Part shown: in pieces, positions 9,743 through 19,151 of the stretch
How positions within the stretch are numbered: position 1 is the stretch's first letter
Layout: each line of letters begins with the position of its first letter
Assembly: GCA_947476285.1 (NCBI GenBank)
Contig: CANJPU010000004.1
Location: 62,001-126,000 of the forward strand
Origin: Comamonadaceae bacterium
GTDB taxonomy: Bacteria; Pseudomonadota; Gammaproteobacteria; Burkholderiales; Burkholderiaceae_C
DNA length: 64,000 nt
Direction of reading: 5' to 3'
Notes under the pieces: generated by a model
Database searches by the model: none
Seen by the model: only the letters and a program-made list of their open reading frames with translations
Told to the model about the DNA's origin: nothing
Position numbers and translations under genes: made by a program

Positions 9743-9822
9743 GTTCGCGTTGAGCTTGTCGAAACGCCCGCTTGCGAATGGAAGACCTGCAGAAGGCGTC
9801 GATCATTCGACAAGCTCAGAAC
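9743..9822. repeat. Inverted pair of TTCGACAAGCTCA motifs
   Basis: The sequence GTTCGCGTTGAGCTTGTCGAA (9743-9763, last base shared with the flank) faces TTCGACAAGCTCAGAAC (9806-9822). They share a perfect 13-base inverted core, TTCGACAAGCTCA. Such motifs are, to my knowledge, common dispersed intergenic repeats in Burkholderiales and other Proteobacteria. This pair fills most of the 131-base gap between the Pro-rich gene and tcuA and could act as a terminator or mRNA-end hairpin. No T-tract follows. Confidence 0.6.
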
Positions 9823-9849
9823 AGGCCACGCTCAATTTGAGGCGGCGAC

Positions 9850-11253
9850 ATGATCGATGTACTTGTCATTGGCGGAGGCAACGCCGCGCTGTGCGCAGCA
9901 CTGATGGCGCGCGAAGCCGGCGCCAGTGTCTTGTTGCTGGAGGCCGCACCGGCGCAGTGGCGCGGCGGCAATTCCATGCATGTGCGCAATTTGCGCTGCA
10001 TGCACGATGCGCCGCAGGACGTGTTGGAAGGTGCGTATTCGGAGCAAGAGTTCTGGGAAGATTTGCTCAAAGTGACAGGCGGCGCCACCGACGAGAAATT
10101 GGCCCGGCTGGTGATTCGCGCCTCATCCAATTGCCGTGACTGGATGCGCCGCCATGGCGTGCATTTTCAGCCTTCGCTCGCGGGCACGCTGCATCTGTCG
10201 CGCACCAACGCCTTCTTCATGGGCGGCGGCAAGGCCCTGGTCAATGCGTACTACCGCAGCGCGCAGCAATTGGGCGCGCAGGTGCGCTACAACGCGCCGG
10301 TTGATTCACTCGAACTGCAAGGCGGGCACTTTGTCGCGGCGCGACTGGGGGTCGAACGCATCGAGGCGAAAACTTGCGTGCTGGCCTGCGGCGGCTTCGA
10401 GTCCAACCTGGCGTGGATGCGCGAAGCCTGGGGCCAGAATGATCGCGGCGAATGGCCGGCCGACAATTTTCTGATTCGCGGCACGCGCTTCAACCAGGGT
10501 GTGCTGCTCAAACACATGATGGATGCGGGTGCCGACATCATTGGCGATCCATCGCAGTCGCATTGCGTGGCCATCGATGCGCGCGCGCCGCTGTATGACG
10601 GCGGCATCGTGACCCGTGTCGACTGTGTGTCGCTGGGCGTGATGCTCAACCGCGATGCGCAGCGCTTCTATGACGAGGGCGAAGATTTCTGGCCCAAGCG
10701 TTATGCCATCTGGGGTCGCCTGGTGGCCCAGCAGCCAGGGCAGATCGGCTACTGCATCATCGACAGCAAGGCCGTGGGCCGTTTCATGCCACCGGTGTTT
10801 CCAGGTGTGCGCGCCGACACGCTGCCCGAGCTGGCAAGGCAGCTCGGCCTGGATGAAGCGGCCTTCATGAAAACGCTCACTGACTTCAATGCCGCATGCC
10901 AACCGGGCAGCTTTGACCACACCGTGCTGGACGACTGCGCGACGCACGGCATCACACCAGCCAAGACGCACTGGGCGCGCACCATCGATGCACCGCCCTT
11001 CTACGGCTACGCGCTGCGCCCAGGCATCACCTTCACCTACCTCGGATTGAAGACCGATGAAAATGCGGCCGTCTATTTTGACGGCAAGCCCAGCAGCAAC
11101 CTGTTTGTCGCGGGCGAGATGATGGCGGGCAATGTACTGGGCAAGGGCTACACCGCTGGCGTCGGCATGAGCATCGGCACGGCCTTTGGCCGGCTGGCCG
11201 GTAGCCGCGCCGCGCAGGCCTGCGTGAAGGGGGCGCAACATGCAGCAGCTTGA
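9850..11253 (+). CDS. tcuA: FAD-dependent tricarballylate dehydrogenase TcuA
   Basis: A 467-residue flavoprotein. The FAD-binding motif [13 protein letters not shown] starts at residue 6 and a second nucleotide-contact segment is [10 protein letters not shown]. The C-terminal part has [21 protein letters not shown], typical of fumarate reductase/succinate dehydrogenase flavoprotein relatives. TcuA oxidises tricarballylate to cis-aconitate in Salmonella, with TcuB reoxidising its flavin. Here tcuB starts 14 bases before the tcuA stop, so the pair is translationally coupled. The substrate could be another polycarboxylate. No tcuC permease or tcuR regulator is adjacent, unlike the Salmonella operon. 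Confidence 0.88.
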   Translation: MIDVLVIGGGNAALCAALMAREAGASVLLLEAAPAQWRGGNSMHVRNLRCMHDAPQDVLEGAYSEQEFWEDLLKVTGGATDEKLARLVIRASSNCRDWMRRHGVHFQPSLAGTLHLSRTNAFFMGGGKALVNAYYRSAQQLGAQVRYNAPVDSLELQGGHFVAARLGVERIEAKTCVLACGGFESNLAWMREAWGQNDRGEWPADNFLIRGTRFNQGVLLKHMMDAGADIIGDPSQSHCVAIDARAPLYDGGIVTRVDCVSLGVMLNRDAQRFYDEGEDFWPKRYAIWGRLVAQQPGQIGYCIIDSKAVGRFMPPVFPGVRADTLPELARQLGLDEAAFMKTLTDFNAACQPGSFDHTVLDDCATHGITPAKTHWARTIDAPPFYGYALRPGITFTYLGLKTDENAAVYFDGKPSSNLFVAGEMMAGNVLGKGYTAGVGMSIGTAFGRLAGSRAAQACVKGAQHAAA

Positions 11254-12412
11254 AGCGCTCACCCGCGAGGCGTCGGCCCTGGCTGGCGGCGCGCCCATGG
11301 GGGCACATGAATCAGAGGCCGCGAGACAGTTGCAGATTTGCAATGCCTGCCGCTACTGCGAAGGCTTTTGCGCTGTGTTTCCGGCCATGACCCGGCGCAT
11401 TGAATTCGCCAAGGCCGACGTCCATTACCTCGCCAACCTGTGCCACAACTGCGGCGCCTGCCTGCACGCCTGCCAGTACGCGCCGCCGCATGAGTTTGCA
11501 GTCAATGTGCCGCAGGTGATGGCGCAGCTGCGCCTGCAGACCTACGGCGACTATGCCTGGCCGCACCCTCTGGGCGCGCTGTACCGACGCAACGGGCTGA
11601 CCCTGGCCTTGGCCACCGCTGGGGCGTTGGCACTGTTTCTGGTGCTCCTGCTGCAGGCGCGCGGCGCCTTGATGCATGCGCCTCTGGCCGGCAATTTCTA
11701 TGCGGTGTTCCCGCACAACACGCTGGCTTTGACGTTCGGTGGGGTGTTTGCATTCGCCATGCTGGCGCTGGCGATCGGCGTGGGCAAGTTCTGGCGGGCG
11801 GTCTCGCTTGGCGACGGCCCCGCATCACCGGTTCCATCGGCAGCCGTAGCCGAGGCCGCGCGCGATGCCATGATGCTGACCTACCTGGGCGGCGGCCATG
11901 GCGACGGCTGCAATGAAACCGACGACGGCTTCACACTGTGGCGCAGACGTTTTCATCACCTCACCTTCTACGGCTTCATGCTGTGCTTTGCCGCGACCGG
12001 CGTGGCCACGCTCTATCACTACCTGCTGCGCTGGCCCGCGCCTTACCCTTTGACCAGCCTTCCCGTGCTGCTGGGCACGGCCGGTGGCGTGGGCTTGCTG
12101 ATAGGGCCTGCAGGACTGTGGTGGCTCAATCTTCATCGCCATCCGATGCATGGCGACGCCGCGCAAAAACCAATGGATCGCGGCTTCATCGCGCTCTTGT
12201 TCCTGACGAGTGCCACCGGCTTGGCGCTGCTGGCCTGGCGCGATGGTGCGGCCATGGGTTTGCTGCTGTCGCTGCACCTGGCGGTGGTGATGGCGCTGTT
12301 TCTCACGCTGCCCTATGGCAAATTCGCGCACGGCATCTACCGCAGCGCGGCTTTGCTGAAATTCGCCATCGAAAAGCGCCAGCCCAATCGACTGACGCTG
12401 GGCGCTGACTGA
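11240..12412 (+). CDS. tcuB: Tricarballylate utilisation protein TcuB (4Fe-4S membrane electron carrier)
   Basis: A 390-residue protein with two CxxCxxCxxxC clusters near the N-terminus (Cys34/37/40/44 and Cys68/71/74/78), the pattern of two 4Fe-4S centres. Several hydrophobic helices follow from about residue 115 to 365 and place it in the inner membrane. TcuB passes electrons from reduced TcuA to the quinone pool. Histidines in the helices ([14 protein letters not shown]) could bind heme, but this is only inferred. It overlaps tcuA and is followed after 16 bases by the aldolase gene. Confidence 0.88.
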   Translation: MQQLEALTREASALAGGAPMGAHESEAARQLQICNACRYCEGFCAVFPAMTRRIEFAKADVHYLANLCHNCGACLHACQYAPPHEFAVNVPQVMAQLRLQTYGDYAWPHPLGALYRRNGLTLALATAGALALFLVLLLQARGALMHAPLAGNFYAVFPHNTLALTFGGVFAFAMLALAIGVGKFWRAVSLGDGPASPVPSAAVAEAARDAMMLTYLGGGHGDGCNETDDGFTLWRRRFHHLTFYGFMLCFAATGVATLYHYLLRWPAPYPLTSLPVLLGTAGGVGLLIGPAGLWWLNLHRHPMHGDAAQKPMDRGFIALLFLTSATGLALLAWRDGAAMGLLLSLHLAVVMALFLTLPYGKFAHGIYRSAALLKFAIEKRQPNRLTLGAD

Positions 12413-12428
12413 TCAAGGAGACAAGACA

Positions 12429-13214
12429 ATGAAACCCGGCATGCTGCAGATACCGTCGATGAAGGGGCAATGCTCAGCCGCTGAATGGCAGGCGCGTGTG
12501 GACTTGGCCGCGTGCTATCGCCTGGTGGATTTCTTTGGCATGGCCGACATGATGGCCAACCACATTTCATCGCGCGTGCCGGATGAAGAAGGCGCATTTC
12601 TCATCAACCCCTACGGGATGATGTACGACGAAATCACCGCGTCCTGTCTGATCAAGGTCGACTTGGCCGGCAAGGTTTTGTCCCAGCCCGACTTCGGCGA
12701 TCTGAACTACGGCATCAACAAGGCGGGCTATGTGATTCACAGCGCGGTGCACGAAGCGCGGCCGGAAGTGGGCTGCGTGATTCACACCCATAGCTGGGCT
12801 TCGATGGCGGTCTCGTCACTGGACTGCGGCTTGTTGCCTTTGACCCAGACTGCCATGCGCTTTCTGAAGATCGGCTACCACGAGTACCAGGGCGTGGTGC
12901 TCAACACACAAGAGCAGGCTTCGTTGATCCGGGACCTGGGCCAGGGCGAAGCACTGATGCTGCGCAACCACGGCATCCTGGTGGTCGGCCGCAGCGTGGG
13001 CGAGGCCTTCAATTGGACGCACCGGCTGGAGTTGTCTTGCCGCGCACAGATTGGCGCCATGGCCTGCAACAGCCCGATGCGCCCAGTGCCTGCGCAGGTG
13101 CTCGAAGAAACCTGGAACAACTACCAGCCCGGCACGCGCCGACCCTATGGCGTGATGGAGTGGTCGGCACTCTTGCGCAAACTCGATCGGATTGATCCGA
13201 GCTTTCGTGAGTGA
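12429..13214 (+). CDS. Class II aldolase/adducin family protein
   Basis: A 261-residue protein of the zinc-dependent class II aldolase/adducin fold. Zinc-ligand candidates are His119 and His121 (VIHTHSWASM) and the later histidine in MLRNHGILVVG; ANHISSRVPDEEGAFLINP matches the family N-terminal region. Members are aldolases, epimerases or decarboxylases acting on small hydroxyacids or sugar phosphates. The true substrate is unknown. The position as third gene behind tcuAB suggests it acts in the same polycarboxylate pathway. The ATG has an AAGGAGACAAGACA ribosome site. It converges on the lyase gene with three bases between. Confidence 0.87.
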   Translation: MKPGMLQIPSMKGQCSAAEWQARVDLAACYRLVDFFGMADMMANHISSRVPDEEGAFLINPYGMMYDEITASCLIKVDLAGKVLSQPDFGDLNYGINKAGYVIHSAVHEARPEVGCVIHTHSWASMAVSSLDCGLLPLTQTAMRFLKIGYHEYQGVVLNTQEQASLIRDLGQGEALMLRNHGILVVGRSVGEAFNWTHRLELSCRAQIGAMACNSPMRPVPAQVLEETWNNYQPGTRRPYGVMEWSALLRKLDRIDPSFRE

Positions 13215-13217
13215 CGA

Positions 13218-14561
13218 TCAAAGACTCGCCAGCACCCGGTCCACCATCACACCCGATTGCCCCAGATAGTTGGCCGGATCGCACATGCGTGCGAGCGCGG
13301 CGCGGTCCAGGTGCTTGTTGATTTCCGGGTGCTCGGCCAGCAGGTCCAGCAGATGGCGGCGGGTCTTCACTGCTTCGCGGCAGATGTCATAGACCAGGTC
13401 GTGTGCATACTCGCGGCCAATGTAGGGGCCCAGGCCCATCATCACGGCTTCGGACATCACCAGGCCGTGCGTCATGTCGATGTTCTCGCGCATGCGCGCT
13501 TCGTCCACCTCCAGGCCTTCGATCACGGCGCGTGACTGCTTGAGCGCGCCAGCCATCAGGCAGAAGGTCTCGGGCAGCACGATCCATTCGATTTCCCAGG
13601 GGCCGGTGGAGCGCTCGTGGTCGGCCACCATCGCGTCCATCAGCGCGGCCGCGTGCTGGCGCACCACCGAGATGGCGGCGTGGATGTAGCACGATGAGAT
13701 CGGGTTGCGTTTTTGCGGCATGGTGCTGCTGGAGCCGCGGCCGTGGTAGTAGGGCTCATAGACCTCACCCACTTCGGTCTGCATCATCAGCTTCACATCC
13801 ATGCTGAGCTTGCCCAGCGTGCCGCCGACCAGGCCCAGGAAGGCGCCCACTTCGGCGATCGAATCGCGAATGGTGTGCCAGGCGATCAGTGGCTGGCCCA
13901 GGCCCAGTTCCTTCATCAGGCCGGCTTGGGTTTGCATGGCCCCTGTTTCCAGAGAAGCCAGGGTGCCGGCCGCGCCCGCAAATTCACCCACCAGCACGCG
14001 CGGGCGCAACTGCGACAGACGCTCGCGGTGGCGTTCAATGGCAGAGAGCAGCCCGGCCATCTTGTAGCCGAAGGTCACGGGGATGGCCTGCTGCAAATTG
14101 CTGCGGCCGATCATGGGTGTGTCGCGGTGTTTGCGCGCCAGCTCGGCCAGCGCGCGCGAGATGGCGGTGAGTTCGGCATCGACCAGCACCAGCGCCTCGC
14201 GAATCTGCAACACGGTGGCGGTGTCGGTGATGTCCTGCGTGGTGGCGCCCCAGTGGCAATACTCGCCCAGCTTGCCCGCGCACAAGGCGTTGAGCTGTGA
14301 CACCACGCCCAGCACCGGGTAGCCGATGCGCTCGGTCTGCTGGCGCAACTTGTCCATGTCGATCTGGTCCAGGTGGCAATGCCTGACTATCTCGTCTGCC
14401 GCTTCCTGCGGAATCAGGCCCAGACTTCCCTGCACCCGTGCGAGCGCCGCCTCGATGTCCAGGTACTTCTGCGTTCGGTTTTCATCGGACCAGACCTGGC
14501 GCATGGCCTCGCTGGTGAAGATGCCCTGGAAGATGCTGGAGTCGATGATGCTGGCGGCCAT
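13218..14561 (-). CDS. Fumarase/aspartase-superfamily lyase (PcaB/PurB-like)
   Basis: A 447-residue enzyme of the superfamily that contains adenylosuccinate lyase, argininosuccinate lyase and 3-carboxymuconate cycloisomerase. Visible landmarks are CHWGATTQDITDT (102-114) and the catalytic loop SSSTMPQKRNP (277-287). The match looks closest to PcaB-like members, but no other protocatechuate genes are present, so an elimination or addition on a C4-C6 polycarboxylate is as likely. It is last in a three-gene minus operon behind the CoA-transferase and CitE-like genes (20-base gap). Iminodisuccinate- or carboxymethoxysuccinate-type lyases are alternatives. Confidence 0.85.
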   Translation of the reverse strand: MAASIIDSSIFQGIFTSEAMRQVWSDENRTQKYLDIEAALARVQGSLGLIPQEAADEIVRHCHLDQIDMDKLRQQTERIGYPVLGVVSQLNALCAGKLGEYCHWGATTQDITDTATVLQIREALVLVDAELTAISRALAELARKHRDTPMIGRSNLQQAIPVTFGYKMAGLLSAIERHRERLSQLRPRVLVGEFAGAAGTLASLETGAMQTQAGLMKELGLGQPLIAWHTIRDSIAEVGAFLGLVGGTLGKLSMDVKLMMQTEVGEVYEPYYHGRGSSSTMPQKRNPISSCYIHAAISVVRQHAAALMDAMVADHERSTGPWEIEWIVLPETFCLMAGALKQSRAVIEGLEVDEARMRENIDMTHGLVMSEAVMMGLGPYIGREYAHDLVYDICREAVKTRRHLLDLLAEHPEINKHLDRAALARMCDPANYLGQSGVMVDRVLASL

Positions 14562-14581
14562 GATGATCCTTCAACCGGGGT

Positions 14582-15400
14582 TCAAGACAGTGAGATGCGA
14601 GTCAGCAATGCCTGCGCCTTTTGCAGCACGGGCTTGTCCACCATTCGCCCGTCTACCCGCGCGGCGCCTGGTGATGCCTGGGCTGCGGCGACCACGCGCT
14701 GCGCCCAATCGATGTCCGCCGGGGTAGGCTGCATGGCCTGATGCAGGGTGAGCACCTGCGAAGGATGAATGCACATCTTGGCGCCAAAGCCGGTGGCCCG
14801 CGCGAAGGCCCAGTCGGCCAGCAGGCGGGCAGGGTCTTCCAGCGCGGCGGTGACGCCTGCGATTGGCGCGGCCAGCCCGGCGCGGCGTGATTCGATCGCC
14901 AGCACGCTGGCGGCATGCAACAGGCCGCGCTCGTCATCTGGCAGGTCCAGGTCGAGCGCGTAGTCGATGGTGCCAAAGGCCAGCCGTTGCACGCCCGGCA
15001 CGTCTGCCAACGCGCCAGCGGCGGACACACCGCGTGCGGTTTCTACCAGCAGCACCAGAGCGCAGCCGGCGGGCAGGCGCCCCACCACCTGCCGCACCTG
15101 CTCGGGGTCTTCCGCCTTGGGCAGCATGATGCCGTCGGGTGCCGCGTGTGCCAGCCAGTCGAGCTCTTCGCTGTACCAGGGTGTTGACGCATCGTTGATG
15201 CGCACCAGCAGAGACACCTTGCCGCGTTCGCGGGCCTGCAGCCAGCGCCCGACATCTTCGCGGGCCTGACGCTTGTGCTCGGGCACGACTGCGTCTTCCA
15301 GATCCAGGATAACGGCGTGCGTGCCGCAGCCTGCGGCTTTGTCAAAGCGCTCGGGCCGGTTGCCGGGCACGAACAGGTAGGTCAGTGGGGCGGGGTTCAT
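14582..15400 (-). CDS. HpcH/HpaI-family CoA ester lyase (CitE-like)
   Basis: A 272-residue TIM-barrel lyase. It starts with the family signature LFVPGNRPERFDKA and contains the Mg-binding VILDLEDAVVPEHK, LLVRIND and the later GFGAKMCIHPSQV. Family members cleave beta-hydroxyacyl-CoA thioesters such as citryl-, malyl- or citramalyl-CoA, giving acetyl- or pyruvate-level products. Sitting 26 bases downstream of a CaiB/BaiF CoA-transferase, it probably cleaves the CoA ester that enzyme makes. It is shorter than malyl-CoA lyases (about 320), as is usual for stand-alone CitE homologues. Confidence 0.9.
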   Translation of the reverse strand: MNPAPLTYLFVPGNRPERFDKAAGCGTHAVILDLEDAVVPEHKRQAREDVGRWLQARERGKVSLLVRINDASTPWYSEELDWLAHAAPDGIMLPKAEDPEQVRQVVGRLPAGCALVLLVETARGVSAAGALADVPGVQRLAFGTIDYALDLDLPDDERGLLHAASVLAIESRRAGLAAPIAGVTAALEDPARLLADWAFARATGFGAKMCIHPSQVLTLHQAMQPTPADIDWAQRVVAAAQASPGAARVDGRMVDKPVLQKAQALLTRISLS

Positions 15401-15426
15401 GGCGTGGTCCTCTTGTTGGGTGTGAG

Positions 15427-16608
15427 TCAGATGGCGCGCGCCTCGCGCAGAGCAGCGATCTGCTGCGCGCTGTAGCCCAGTTGCGACAGTATGCTTTCGC
15501 TGTGCTGGCCCAATGCCGGCACAGCATCCATACGCGGCTGGTCGGCGCGGGTCAAGCCCGGTGGCAGCAGGGCGGGAACAGTGCCTGCGGAAGTCTCCAC
15601 TTCACTCCAGCGGCCACGCGCCTTCAGTTGCGGATGATTCCATACCTCGTGCATGGTGTTGACCCTGGCGTTCGCAATGGCCGCTTCATCGAGCCGGTCC
15701 AACACCTGTTGCGCGGTGAGCGATGCAAAGCAGTCGATGATGATCTGGTGTAACTCTTGCCTGGCCGCACTGCGCCGGGAATTGTTGGAAAAGCGCGGGT
15801 CCTGCGCGAGTTCGGGCAGCAGCAGAACTTTTTCGCAGAACAGCACCCATTCGCGCTCGTTCTGCAGGCCCAGCATCACCGTGGCGCCATCGCCCGCGGT
15901 GAAAGGGCCATACGGGTAGATGGTGGCGTGGCTGGCGCCAGCGCGCGGTGGCGGCGCCGCGCCATCGAATGCGTAGTACATCGGAAAACCCATCCACTCC
16001 ACCAATGATTCGAGCATGGACACGTCAATGTGCCGTCCGCGCCCGGTCTTGTTGCGCTCGAGCAGCGCCGCCAGGATGTTGGAGTAGGCATACATTCCCG
16101 CCGCGATGTCGGCGATGGAGTTGCCCGACTTGGCCGGCTCCTGGGCGCTTCCCGTCACCGACAGAAAGCCCGCTTCACTCTGGATCAGCAGGTCGTAGGC
16201 TTTCTTGTCGCGATAGGGGCCATCACCGCCGTAGCCCGAGATGTCGCACACGATCAAGCCCGGCTTTTGCGCGGACAGCGCAGCGTAGGACAAGCCCAGC
16301 CGGTCAGCCGCGCCGGGTGCCAGGTTTTGCACCAGCACGTCGGCCTGCTCCAGGATCAGGCGCTGCAAAATCCGCGCCGCCTCGGGGTGCTTCACATCCA
16401 GCGTGAGGCTCTCCTTGGATCGGTTGGTCCAGACGAAGTGAGAAGACAGGCCGTGCACGCGCTCGTCATAGCCGCGCGCAAAGTCGCCACTGCCCGGGCG
16501 TTCGACCTTGATGACTCTGGCGCCAAGATCGGCCAGTTGTCGGGTGGCGAACGGCGCGGCGATGGCGTGCTCCAGCGTGACTACGGTGATGCCTTGCAAG
16601 GTACTCAT
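15427..16608 (-). CDS. CaiB/BaiF family (class III) CoA-transferase
   Basis: A 393-residue class III CoA-transferase. The N-terminal part has the typical GARVIKVERPGSGDFARGY and LTLDVKHPEA. The catalytic aspartate candidate is Asp167 in SIADIAAGMYA, matching the position of the formyl-CoA transferase nucleophile. These enzymes move CoA between carboxylic acids such as succinate, formate, itaconate or aromatic succinates. It is the first gene of the set CoA-transferase, CitE-like lyase, fumarase-like lyase and probably activates their substrate. No hydratase is adjacent, which argues against a standard itaconate operon. Confidence 0.92.
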   Translation of the reverse strand: MSTLQGITVVTLEHAIAAPFATRQLADLGARVIKVERPGSGDFARGYDERVHGLSSHFVWTNRSKESLTLDVKHPEAARILQRLILEQADVLVQNLAPGAADRLGLSYAALSAQKPGLIVCDISGYGGDGPYRDKKAYDLLIQSEAGFLSVTGSAQEPAKSGNSIADIAAGMYAYSNILAALLERNKTGRGRHIDVSMLESLVEWMGFPMYYAFDGAAPPPRAGASHATIYPYGPFTAGDGATVMLGLQNEREWVLFCEKVLLLPELAQDPRFSNNSRRSAARQELHQIIIDCFASLTAQQVLDRLDEAAIANARVNTMHEVWNHPQLKARGRWSEVETSAGTVPALLPPGLTRADQPRMDAVPALGQHSESILSQLGYSAQQIAALREARAI

Positions 16609-16677
16609 CTTGTTCCTTCGGTGGGTGGTGTCGGGGTGTCGACGCGCTCGTGCGCGTCCTGCCCGGCAGGTCTTTTG

Positions 16678-17154
16678 CTACCGCGACACGCTCGCATCGG
16701 TGTAGATCAGCGACACCGGATGGCGCGTGCCGGCCAGGTAGTCCTCCATACAGCGCAGCACCAGCGGGCTGCGGTGGCGCGATGCGCTGTCGCGAACTTC
16801 TTGCGGCGTCAGCCACAGCGTGCGCACGATGCCGGTGTCCAGCGCACGACTCGGATCATGAGCGCCCAGCTCACCGCAAAAGGCAAACCGCAGGTAGGTG
16901 ATGTCTTCGCCCGTCGCCTCGCGCTGGAAGCGAGACAGGTAGATGCCCACCAGTTCGCTGGGTGCGAATGCATACGCAGTTTCCTCCAGCGCTTCGCGGG
17001 CGCAACCCTCGGCCGGCGATTCGCCTGGGTCGAGGTGGCCGGCGGGGTTGTTCAGCCGCAGGCCCTCGGAGGTTTCTTCTTCGACCAGGAGGAAGCGGCC
17101 ATCACGCTCGATGATCGCGGCCACGGTCACGCTGGGGTGCCATCGGTTGTTCAT
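16678..17154 (-). CDS. Nudix hydrolase (NudJ-like)
   Basis: A 158-residue cytosolic pyrophosphohydrolase. The Nudix box is GHLDPGESPAEGCAREALEE (about residues 40-59). The canonical glycine after the REUxEE core is replaced (EETAY), a variation I recall from NudJ-type proteins. NudJ hydrolyses thiamine pyrophosphate, HMP-PP and nucleotides; here the substrate is unproven. It is divergent from exbB with 103 bases between. The CoA-transferase operon begins 69 bases downstream on the same strand, so some read-through is possible. Confidence 0.9.
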   Translation of the reverse strand: MNNRWHPSVTVAAIIERDGRFLLVEEETSEGLRLNNPAGHLDPGESPAEGCAREALEETAYAFAPSELVGIYLSRFQREATGEDITYLRFAFCGELGAHDPSRALDTGIVRTLWLTPQEVRDSASRHRSPLVLRCMEDYLAGTRHPVSLIYTDASVSR

Positions 17155-17257
17155 GGTGCATTATGTGCATCTGCGCCGCAGTCATCCGCTCGAAGCTTGT
17201 CTCGCGCTGCGAGGAATGCGACACAATGGCCTGTCGCGGCTCTTTCCCCAACTGACC

Positions 17258-18106
17258 ATGCCTCATCTCTCAGAATTGCTCTCGCGTGCCGTCCTGGCGG
17301 GCTGCCTGCTTGCCGGCGGCCTGGCGACTGCGCCCGCAATCGCGCAAAGCAGCGCGCCGGCTTCGGCCCCCGCGGTCGCCGCATCGCCGCCCATCGCCGC
17401 TACAGCCTCGGTGCCAGTGCTGCCGCAGATCAAGGCGCCCGAAGCGCCAGCCAATCCATATGGCCTGCAGGCCGTCTGGCACCAGGGCGACTGGGTGGCC
17501 CGCAGCACGCTCCTGATACTGGTCATCATGTCCTTGGCCAGTTGGTATGTGTTGATCAGCAAGCTGATCGTGCAGGCCCGCATGGGCATGCAGGGCCGGG
17601 CAGCCAATGAGCGTTTCTGGAAGGCCGACACCGTGCGGCAAGGGATCGAAACGCTTCAGAAGGGCGGCCCCTACCGTTTCATCGCCGACTCGGCGATGAA
17701 CGCCTCGCGCAGGCACGAGGGCCTGATCGGAAAGGTCGATCTGAACACCTGGGTCGCGCAAAGCATAGAGCGAGCCGTGGCCACGGTGCACAGCCGCACG
17801 CAAGAGGGCCTGGCGGTGCTGGCCACGGTGGGCTCGACCGCGCCCTTCGTGGGCCTGTTTGGCACCGTCTGGGGCATCTACAACGCGCTGGTGAAAATAG
17901 GCGCGTCCGGCCAGGCGTCCATCGACAAGGTGGCAGGGCCGGTGGGAGAGGCGCTCATCATGACCGCCATCGGCCTGGCCGTCGCGGTGCCGGCGGTGCT
18001 GGGCTACAACTGGCTGGTGCGGCGCAACAAGGTGGCAATGGACACAGTGCGCGGATTTGCCTCCGATCTTCACACGGTGCTGCTCGCCGCAGGCGGCAAG
18101 AGCTGA
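17258..18106 (+). CDS. exbB: ExbB-type TonB-system proton channel subunit
   Basis: A 282-residue MotA/TolQ/ExbB protein. An N-terminal secretion signal and Ala/Pro-rich stretch (to about residue 60) precede the first channel helix (ARSTLLILVIMSLASWYVLI). The conserved two-helix core has [20 protein letters not shown] and [20 protein letters not shown]. ExbB with ExbD uses the proton gradient to energise TonB. The extended periplasmic N-terminus is the TonB-system ExbB form rather than TolQ. The start at 17258 gives the signal peptide; the frame is open further upstream without family features. Two exbD genes follow, as in xanthomonad exbB-exbD1-exbD2 sets. Confidence 0.93.
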   Translation: MPHLSELLSRAVLAGCLLAGGLATAPAIAQSSAPASAPAVAASPPIAATASVPVLPQIKAPEAPANPYGLQAVWHQGDWVARSTLLILVIMSLASWYVLISKLIVQARMGMQGRAANERFWKADTVRQGIETLQKGGPYRFIADSAMNASRRHEGLIGKVDLNTWVAQSIERAVATVHSRTQEGLAVLATVGSTAPFVGLFGTVWGIYNALVKIGASGQASIDKVAGPVGEALIMTAIGLAVAVPAVLGYNWLVRRNKVAMDTVRGFASDLHTVLLAAGGKS

Positions 18107-18113
18107 CGCTGCG

Positions 18114-18545
18114 ATGGCGATTCGCTTCCCGCATCAGGTCGAGCAGGGCGAAGACCCGCTGATCGCGACCATCAACACCACGCCGCTGGTGGACGTGATG
18201 CTGGTACTGCTGATCATCTTTCTGATCACCATCCCGGTGGTCAACAGCTCCATTCTTGTGAACCTGCCACGCGAACCCAACCAGGTGCGCGAGGCCCAGA
18301 TCGACAAAGTCATCATTTCGGTGGATGCCCAAGGCGCGACCTACTGGTTCGACACTCGCCTGCCAGCGCAGCAGGACTTGCTGGACCTGCTGGAGCGGGT
18401 GGCCGCCATGCGGCCGCAACCGGAAGTTCACATCCGCGGCGATGTGCGCGCCGACTATGAAGCCATAGGCCGGGTCGTCTATGCGGCACAGCAAATGGGC
18501 ATTGCGCGCATTGGCTTCATCACCGAGCCGCCGGGAGGGCCTTGA
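18114..18545 (+). CDS. exbD: ExbD-type biopolymer transport protein, copy 1
   Basis: A 143-residue ExbD/TolR protein. A short cytosolic N-terminus ending in INTTPLVDVMLVLLIIFLIT contains the membrane-embedded aspartate that relays protons. A periplasmic domain rich in alpha/beta structure follows (PEVHIRGDVRADYEAIGRVV). It starts seven bases after the exbB stop, and the next exbD starts three bases after its own stop, so the three genes form an operon. Confidence 0.94.
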   Translation: MAIRFPHQVEQGEDPLIATINTTPLVDVMLVLLIIFLITIPVVNSSILVNLPREPNQVREAQIDKVIISVDAQGATYWFDTRLPAQQDLLDLLERVAAMRPQPEVHIRGDVRADYEAIGRVVYAAQQMGIARIGFITEPPGGP

Positions 18546-18547
18546 GC

Positions 18548-18979
18548 ATGGGCATTCCTTTCATTGACGAGAGCCAGAACCAACCCGAGGTCATGGTCGA
18601 TATCAACACCACGCCTTTGGTGGACGTGCTGCTGGTGCTGCTGGTCATGCTGATCATCACCATTCCGATCCGGCTGCATTCGGTCAGCATCGATATGCCG
18701 GGCAAGCAGGCACCGCCTCCTTTGGTGCCGCCCGAGGTGGTGCAGCTGGAGGTGACGCCGGCCGGCAGCTACGTCTGGAACGGCCAGCTCCTGGCCAACC
18801 GGGCCGAGCTGGAAGCCCGCCTGCAGGCTGCGGCTGCGCTGCAGCCCGAGCAGCCGGAAATCCACTTGCGCCCCAGTCGCGCCGCCAAATACGACGCGGT
18901 GGCCGCCGCACTGGCCAGTGCCCAGCGCCTGGGCCTGGTCAAGATCGGGCTGGTCGGGTCGGAGCAGTTCGCGCCGTAA
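18548..18979 (+). CDS. exbD: ExbD-type biopolymer transport protein, copy 2
   Basis: A 143-residue second ExbD paralogue. DINTTPLVDVLLVLLVMLII carries the same proton-relay aspartate as copy 1, but the periplasmic part differs (GKQAPPPLVPPEVVQLEV), so the two are not a recent duplication. The ATG at 18548 is preferred; a TTG at 18542 is in frame and overlaps the previous stop. Tandem exbD genes are known in Xanthomonas, where the second is needed for only some TonB functions. No canonical tonB follows; the Pro-rich protein at 8438 is the only TonB-like protein in the window. Confidence 0.92.
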   Translation: MGIPFIDESQNQPEVMVDINTTPLVDVLLVLLVMLIITIPIRLHSVSIDMPGKQAPPPLVPPEVVQLEVTPAGSYVWNGQLLANRAELEARLQAAAALQPEQPEIHLRPSRAAKYDAVAAALASAQRLGLVKIGLVGSEQFAP

Positions 18980-19151
18980 GACAACTATCTGGCGTTCATC
19001 TGCGATGGGTCAAATGGCCGCAGTCGCAAGTTAGGTAAGGTGACCCCGGTGATGTGCCGACGAAGCGGTCTCAAGCTGCGGGTCGGCTCTTCATGTAAGC
19101 TTCCGCTGCGCAATAAATAACAAGCGCTTCATTGACAGAGGAGAGTCGTCC

